Shown: one piece after another, positions 58,868 through 64,000 of the stretch | How positions within the stretch are numbered: position 1 is the stretch's first letter | How the letters are laid out: each line of letters opens with the position of its first letter | Source: Chimonanthus salicifolius | Taxonomy: Eukaryota > Streptophyta > Magnoliopsida > Laurales > Calycanthaceae | Reading direction: 5' to 3' | NCBI GenBank assembly: GCA_013350335.1 | Contig: CM023542.1 | Coordinates: 8,976,025-9,040,024, forward strand | Length of the DNA: 64,000 nt | The notes under the pieces: generated by a model | Database searches by the model: none | What the model was told of the DNA's origin: nothing | What the model saw: the letters and a program-made list of their open reading frames with translations, nothing else | Position numbers and translations under genes: made by a program

Positions 58868-58956
58868 AGAAACAAGGTAGAGATAGGGCGCATATATATA
58901 TATATATATATATAGAAACAAGGTAGAGATAGGGCATATATATATATATATATATG
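58868..58956. repeat. duplicated AT microsatellite upstream of the third germin-like copy
   Basis: The unit AGAAACAAGGTAGAGATAGGG followed by a run of AT dinucleotides occurs twice in tandem, about 75 bp upstream of the exon 1 start. Confidence 0.8.
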
Positions 58957-58959
58957 GAA

Positions 58960-59474
58960 ATATAAGCCATATGGGCCATAATGGTTGTTAAAATGCACGT
59001 TTTTCAATTCTAAAGTCAACTCAAGGTATGGTCACTGGCCTCCTTATCTGCCTTACGTCAATCTTTATAACTAACCTTTATTCTATAGATATAATGAAAC
59101 TACTTATGTTAATGGTAGTAAGTGAAATATAGGGCTTCAAACAAAAGATACTAAATTCTAGCACGCAAGAGCCCAACGTCATTTGAATAGAACCAATATT
59201 TGTATGAGTTGGGAGCAAAATCTATCTACATTTTAACCAACCAACCGTCTTATCCATGTGACAAAATATATATTTTTTTTTAGATTAATGTGTAGGGAAG
59301 GTGGTTCGAGCCCTCATGCTATATCTTGGTGTGCCAGCATTGACGTGAGTGTGGACTCAATGCATCATGCATAACACTGGCTTTAGTGTAGCATCTAAAA
59401 ATATTAGAAAAATTTCAATTAGGCATTTCTAGGGCCTCTAATCATTTTAAATGCAGTATAAACTCTAGATAATT
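58960..59474. other. intergenic, no gene seen
   Basis: No coding region. A possible tRNA-like B box (GGTTCGAGCCC) lies at about 59302-59312. Confidence 0.4.
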
Positions 59475-59625
59475 GTTTTTTTTTTTTTGAATATAGGTAA
59501 ATAGTCATTCAAAGAGGGGAGAAAACTCCCAAAAAGAAATACAAAAAGAGGAAGCAAAGAGGCCTCAATAAGAAGAAACTACTCCAGAACTTGGCAGAAA
59601 AATGTAATATACAAAGAACACCCGA
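59475..59625 (-). repeat. probable LINE 3'-end remnant
   Basis: A T14 run followed by GAATATAGGTAAATAGTC and ATTCAAAGAG resembles the reverse complement of the 3' end of the LINE at 56030-57630. Confidence 0.45.
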
Positions 59626-59888
59626 TCGTAGTCAAGTAGTCTAGAGTTCAAGCATCATATGTCAGTTTTAACTAAAGTCACTAATCCCATGACAATGAAA
59701 ATAGACAAAAAAACTTGAAATTAGAAGTTTTTAAAGATTTTTTTGTTTTTGGGGACATCTAACGAAGATTGAAAACTATAGTTGGATCTTGAATGGCCGT
59801 AAATGTTAGTATAAGTCCGTACTGATAGTGTTAGTTTTTAGGGTTTTTTTGTTTTTGGGGACTTTTAATAAAGGTCAGGAAGTGTAGT

Positions 59889-60084
59889 TGTAATACCCTG
59901 CCCCAAAAAGTCCCACATTGCTAGTGGCATTTGAAATTCCCTGGTATATAAGTAGTAGCCTTCCTCCTTTTAGCATAAGGCCTTTTGGGAGCAACAGTGG
60001 GTTGGCTCGCCAAAGCAAAGCCGTGCGGTTCCGTGTGTAGGCTCAAAACGGACAATATTGTGCTAACTAGGACGGGTCGTTATA
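59889..60084 (+). mobile_element. 196-bp solo LTR / TRIM-type LTR with target duplication GTAGT
   Basis: It starts TGTAATACCCTGCCCC and ends ACGGGTCGTTATA, with GTAGT on both sides (59884-59888 and 60085-60089). A TATA-like GGTATATAAG is at 59942-59951. The segment GGACAATATTGTGCTAAC near the 3' end is familiar from small plant LTRs. The final CA has become TA. Confidence 0.8.
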
Positions 60085-60115
60085 GTAGTTGGATCCTGCT
60101 TGGCCGTATTGATAA

Positions 60116-60478
60116 TGTTAGTATAAGTCTAACATTGCCAGTGGACTTTTGAAATGTTAGGTTTATAAGTATATGTGCACCCTCTCCTTAATAGCCGTTT
60201 TTTAAGAACGAGTTTTGCTCATATTTTTAACATGGTATCAGAGCGGGGATACAACAGGGATGGATCTTGTTTGTATCTCCAGCCCTACATGAAGAGAGAG
60301 AGCCAAGAGTCTTCAATTCTGACGCTGAGGGGGGAGGGGGGGGGGGGGGGGCGGCGCAGGGTTTAGCATAAGTCTCACATCGCCCGTGGACCTTTGAAAT
60401 GTGAGATTTATAAGCACATGAGCACCATCTCCTTAATAGTCGGTCTTTAAGGATTAGTTCTACTTATGTGTTTTAACC
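60116..60478 (+). mobile_element. TRIM-like miniature LTR element
   Basis: Two ~117-bp direct repeats (60116-60232 and about 60360-60478) share CATAAGTC/TATAAGTC, GTGGAC, TTTGAAATGT, TTTATAAG, CACC and CTCCTTAATAG in order. The first ends TTTTTAACA and is followed at once by TGGTATCAGAGC (60233-60244), an exact initiator-Met primer site. The second is preceded by a G-rich purine tract with a G16 run. The interior is about 127 bp and non-coding. These are the defining parts of a TRIM. The target duplication is not clear. Confidence 0.7.
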
Positions 60479-61039
60479 TAATAAATCTAAATATTCTCTA
60501 CTATTGGTATCATGGCCTTGTCATGGTTGTAGAATTTCTCAAAGAAGAAATGTCACGTCCGAACTTAAGAAGTATGAAATAGGAGTTCAATGTCATACCC
60601 CATTCCAACTTTGCACAACTATGGCTATTCAATTTAACTTCTACTACAACTTTCAAATAATCTTCTAAGGACCAGGGCCACCAATAGATGACAATGGGAC
60701 ATGAATTAAAGAGAATTAGGTACTGTGATTATAAAAAAAAGTTTCAGGTTAACACATACAAATGGAAAGACTATTTAGATGATAAGTTTACAATATTATT
60801 CTTTTAGAAAATCACAATAAAATTATTTATCTACTACAATCAATTTTTAATAGGTGACTTTAATAATACGGGATTCATAGGCCCAATAAAGGTAAGTTGG
60901 CTATATGAGCTTTATAGAGGAACCTGGGTTAGAAACTTGATAAGTGCAAAATTATTACATATTCTACTCCTAAATTTATAATTGTCAGTATCTCATTTGA
61001 TTTAATTTTATCTAATTAGTATAATTTTGTGTAACCATA
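60479..61039. other. intergenic or unassigned 5' part of the next element
   Basis: AT-rich, no coding region. The 5' boundary of the Athila-like element may lie here, but I see no convincing LTR or primer site. Confidence 0.4.
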
Positions 61040-61059
61040 TCCAACCGCACAATGGTCGA

Positions 61060-61690
61060 ATCTATGAAGGGTGAGGAATTTTTAAAGCTAACTGCAATCA
61101 ATGGATGGAATTTCTTAGAATCATTAGAAGAAAGTTCTCAGCGATGAGACTTCTCCGAAAGAGATAATTCTGCCCAAACCTCAAAGAGAGGAGGTTTATA
61201 AGAAGTTAGTACCGATTTAGACTGTTAAGCTTGCAATTGCGAATTTAACAAAGAAAATTGATGCTTTAGCGATGACTCAGGTGATGAATCCAACATTAGG
61301 AATGCATGCTGAGGTTTGCGCAATGTGTTCTAACCTAGGACACATTGCTCAAAAATGTCCTTCCTTCGAATCTAATGTTGAGTGCTCAACCGAGTAGGCA
61401 AACGCACTCAATAATTATGGAAAACAGCAGGGAACCCCTTTCTCTGCCACATACAATCGTAATTGGCAGAATCATCCAAAATTTTTTTGGCGTCAAAATC
61501 AACCTCCAATAGGTTAAGGACCTCTCAATATCAAGGTCCACCATACCAACCACCTCAGAACCAGCCATTCCACCCATCTCAAAATCATCCAGCTCAGTCA
61601 AATCAGTCTTATCAATCCGGTCCATCTCAACAATGTAAGCCTTCTCTCGAGGATATGTTACAGCAATTCATGCAGTCTACCTAGCACGCT
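61060..61690 (+). pseudogene. Athila-type gag, C-terminal part
   Basis: N-G-W-N-F-L-E-S-L-E-E-S-S-Q near 61093-61140 is followed by a zinc knuckle (C-A-M-C-S-N-L-G-H-I-A-Q-K-C-P) near 61320-61364. A Gln/Pro/His-rich tail comes last (61500-61680). Stops at 61396-61398, 61516 and elsewhere disrupt it. The N-terminal gag is not visible. Confidence 0.75.
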
Positions 61691-62039
61691 ATGCATAAGC
61701 TTGAAACACAGCTTAGGCAATTAGCCACCGCAATAGGAGATAAGGAGAAAGGTAGATTTCCCAGTTAGCCTATCTCAAACCCTAAGGGCCAGAATGAGCT
61801 TTCATCGTCTAATCCAGAAGACGCTAACTCCATTATTACCTGGAGATCCAGGGAGGCAGGTAGACAGTAAAGTGAAAATGTTACGCAACCGGAAGGCCAG
61901 ACCACTGGTAAATCCAAGCATCAGGATGACCCATCGAGTCCATCCCAGTCCAAATCACACCCGATCTATCTGCTAGAAAACCATACGTACCTAGGGTTCC
62001 GTACCCCCAAAGGCTCATCACCAAGCAAGGGGTACCTTA

Positions 62040-62660
62040 TGGTGACATACTAAAGGTATTCAAACATGTCAATATCAACATTCCTTTACTTGATGCCATC
62101 AATCAGATACCCTCATATGCTAAGTTTCTCAAAGACCTTTGTACTGCGAAATGGAGAACTAATGTTCCCATAAAGGCATTTCTAGCAGAAAATGCAAGTG
62201 CTCTCCTCCAACAACCAGTCCTGATTAAACATAAGGACCCTGGGTGCCCAACCATTGCATGCACTATTGGTACATATGAAATTGACAGGGCCTTATTAGA
62301 TCTGAGAGCTAGTGTCAGCCTACTGCCATACTCCGTTTATGAGCAGTTCGGAGAGAGTTGAAACCCACTCCTATCACACTACAGTTAGCTGACTGCTCAT
62401 GTTAAAATTTCTAGGGGTGTGATAGAAGACGTTCTAGTGAAAGTAGATAAATCTACTTTCCGATTGATTTTGTGGTGCTAGATACACAACCCGTTCAGAA
62501 CGAAAGTGGGCACATTCTGGTTATTCTTGGACAACCATTCTTAGGTCACAGCAAACGTTATTATCAATTGCCAAGATGGTATGCTTAAGATTGTCGTTCG
62601 GAGATTTGACGACAGAACTCAATGTGTTTTGCCTATGTTGACAACCTTTCTGCACAGACG
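62040..62660 (+). pseudogene. Athila-type protease region, active site altered
   Basis: I-N-I-P-L-L-D-A-I-N-Q-I-P-S-Y-A-K-F-L-K precedes the protease. The catalytic triplet region reads L-L-D-L-R-A-S-V-S-L-L-P-Y. The Gly of the expected D-L/S/T-G-A triad is Arg (codon 62305-62307). Frameshifts near 62360 and beyond break the rest. Confidence 0.75.
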
Positions 62661-62677
62661 ATCTGTACGAGGTTAAT

Positions 62678-64000
62678 ATGATCCAGAGTTCTGTCCAAGA
62701 GTCCTTCCTTCACTTCATTTGTGATGACCCATTTGAGAAGACTCTATCCACTTTTAGCACAGATTTCAATGAAAATGGTAAACAAGAAGTGAACGTTATG
62801 CTTGACACATCTCCATATGCGCGAAGACTCACCAAATTCGAACATCTCCCTGTTAGTCTATCTATTCCGATCCCCTCTATTGAGAAGCCACCAAAATTAG
62901 AGCTCAAGCCACTTTTTGAGACATTTAAATATTCTTATCTTGGACCATCAAACACTTTACCTGTTATTATAGCTTCTGATTTAACTTCTGAGCAGGAGTC
63001 TAAACTCTTGGCTGTTTTAAGAGGTCACTGTGAAGCTATTAGATGGTCCATTGGCGATCTCAAAGGAATTAGCCCCTCTGTGGTCATGCACAAAATTCAT
63101 TTAGAAGAAAATTCCAACACATCCAGAGAACCACATAGACGACTAAATCCGCCGATGCAAGATGTGGTAAGAGCCGAGATTTTAAAACTTCTCGAGACTG
63201 GTATTATTTACCCGATCTCTAACAGTGCATGGGTGAGTCTGATACAGGTTGTACCTAAGAAATCGAGTGTGATGGTAGTCAAGAATCAGGATAATGAGTT
63301 GGTGCCAACCCGCATCCAAACGGGTTGGAGAGTTTGTATTGACTACTGTAAGCTGAATACTGTCACTGGAAAGGACCATTTCCCTTTTCCGTTCATCGAT
63401 CAGATACTTGAACGTTTAGTCGGTCATGCATTCTATTGTGTCCTTGATGGTTATTCCGGCTATAACCAAATCTACGTTGCTCCTGAGGATTAGGAGAAGA
63501 CCACCTTCACATGTCCGTTAGGTACGTTCGCGTATCGCCATATGCCATTCGGGTTGTGCAATGCACCAGCTACTTTTCAGTGGTGCATGATCAGCATCTT
63601 TTCCAGTTATGGTCAAACATTTCTTAGAAGCCTTCATGGATGGTTTCTCTATATTTGGGTCCACTTTTGACCAGCGCCTGCACCATTTGAGCCTTGTGCT
63701 AATCAGGTGCTAAGAAAAGAACCTGATATTGAATTGGGAGAAATTTCACTTTATGGTGAAACAGGGCATAGTATTGGGGCACATTATCTCTAAAAAGGGT
63801 ATCAAAGTAGATAAAGCAAAGGTCAATTTGATCTCTAATCTACCAAGACCCCAAACCCTTAGAGAGATCAGGTCATTCTTAGGCCATGCTGGTTTTTACA
63901 GGAGGTTTATCAAAGATTTCGGTAAAATTTCTAAACCTCACTGTAAACTCTTGACCAAGGATGCTAGTTTCGATTTTGATGATGAGTGCGTTCAAGCCTT
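62678..64000 (+). pseudogene. Athila-type reverse transcriptase, catalytic box altered
   Basis: The 271-residue frame at 62678-63493 holds the RT N-terminal part: E-x-G-I-I-Y-P-I-S-x-S-x-W, V-x-P-K-K, W-R-V-C-I-D-Y-C-K-L-N, H-F-P-F-P-F-I-D-Q and L-D-G-Y-S-G-Y-N-Q-I. After the stop at 63491 come T-F-T-C-P-x-G-T-F-A-Y-R-x-M-P-F-G-L-C-N-A-P-A-T-F-Q in pieces. The catalytic F-M-D-D box reads F-M-D-G (63633-63644). L-G-H-I-I-S-K-K-G-I and R-E-I-R-S-F-L-G-H-A-G-F-Y-R-R-F-I follow in shifted frames. It runs off the window in the RNase H connection. Confidence 0.85.

Larger units (their letters stand above)
61040..64000 (+). mobile_element. Athila-like Ty3/gypsy element, decayed, continues past the window
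   Basis: Order: gag C-terminal region with zinc knuckle, protease, reverse transcriptase, start of RNase H. The C-A-M-C-x-x-x-G-H-I-A-Q-K-C-P knuckle followed by A-L-N-N-Y and N-W-x-N-H-P-x-F-x-W is typical of Athila-lineage gag. So is D-L-x-A-S-V-S-L-L-P-Y-S-V-Y in protease. Many frameshifts and stops interrupt it. Confidence 0.85.

Overview
The window is a gene-poor, transposon-dense stretch of flowering-plant nuclear DNA. The evidence is the Ty1/copia and Ty3/gypsy elements, plant-type LINE and Stowaway-like pieces, germin-like sequences, one plant-specific WW-domain gene, and AT-rich intergenic DNA. I cannot name the species. No bacterial, organellar or CRISPR-type system is present.

Layout. 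1-3210: 3' part of a decayed copia element. 5650-5987: copia solo LTR. 6525-6870: LINE RNase H remnant. 12939-13940 (minus): the only apparently intact host gene, a two-exon CFL1-like WW-domain protein. 13955-20970: intergenic DNA with a small solo LTR (15799-16046) and SINE/LINE scraps. 20978-26728: a minus-strand LTR element without recognisable pol, carrying a 1.9-kb solo LTR (23711-25609). 26789-30146 and 51294-57802: two copies of a segmental duplication, each with a broken germin-like gene. 30147-33284: LTR pieces. 33285-50185: a large, old gypsy element with LTRs over 3 kb, whose left LTR is split by a second 7.4-kb gypsy element (33820-41242). 50186-51124: another LTR piece. 53342-55354: a 2.0-kb solo LTR. 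56030-57630: a young 5'-truncated LINE. 58042-58793: a third, more decayed germin-like pseudogene. 59889-60084 and 60116-60478: a small solo LTR and a TRIM-like element. About 61040-64000: a decayed Athila-like gypsy element running off the window.

The main interest is the layered history. The two germin segments act as a before/after pair: they expose the LINE's empty site, a deletion inside a solo LTR, a promoter deletion between short direct repeats, and different frameshifts in each gene copy. Five solo LTRs have exact 5-bp target duplications, so LTR recombination and small deletions have been active here. The inner gypsy LTR holds an unusual series of imperfect palindromes, and its leader holds a 75-bp tandem repeat. 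I found no convincing undescribed functional system; the novelty is structural and evolutionary.
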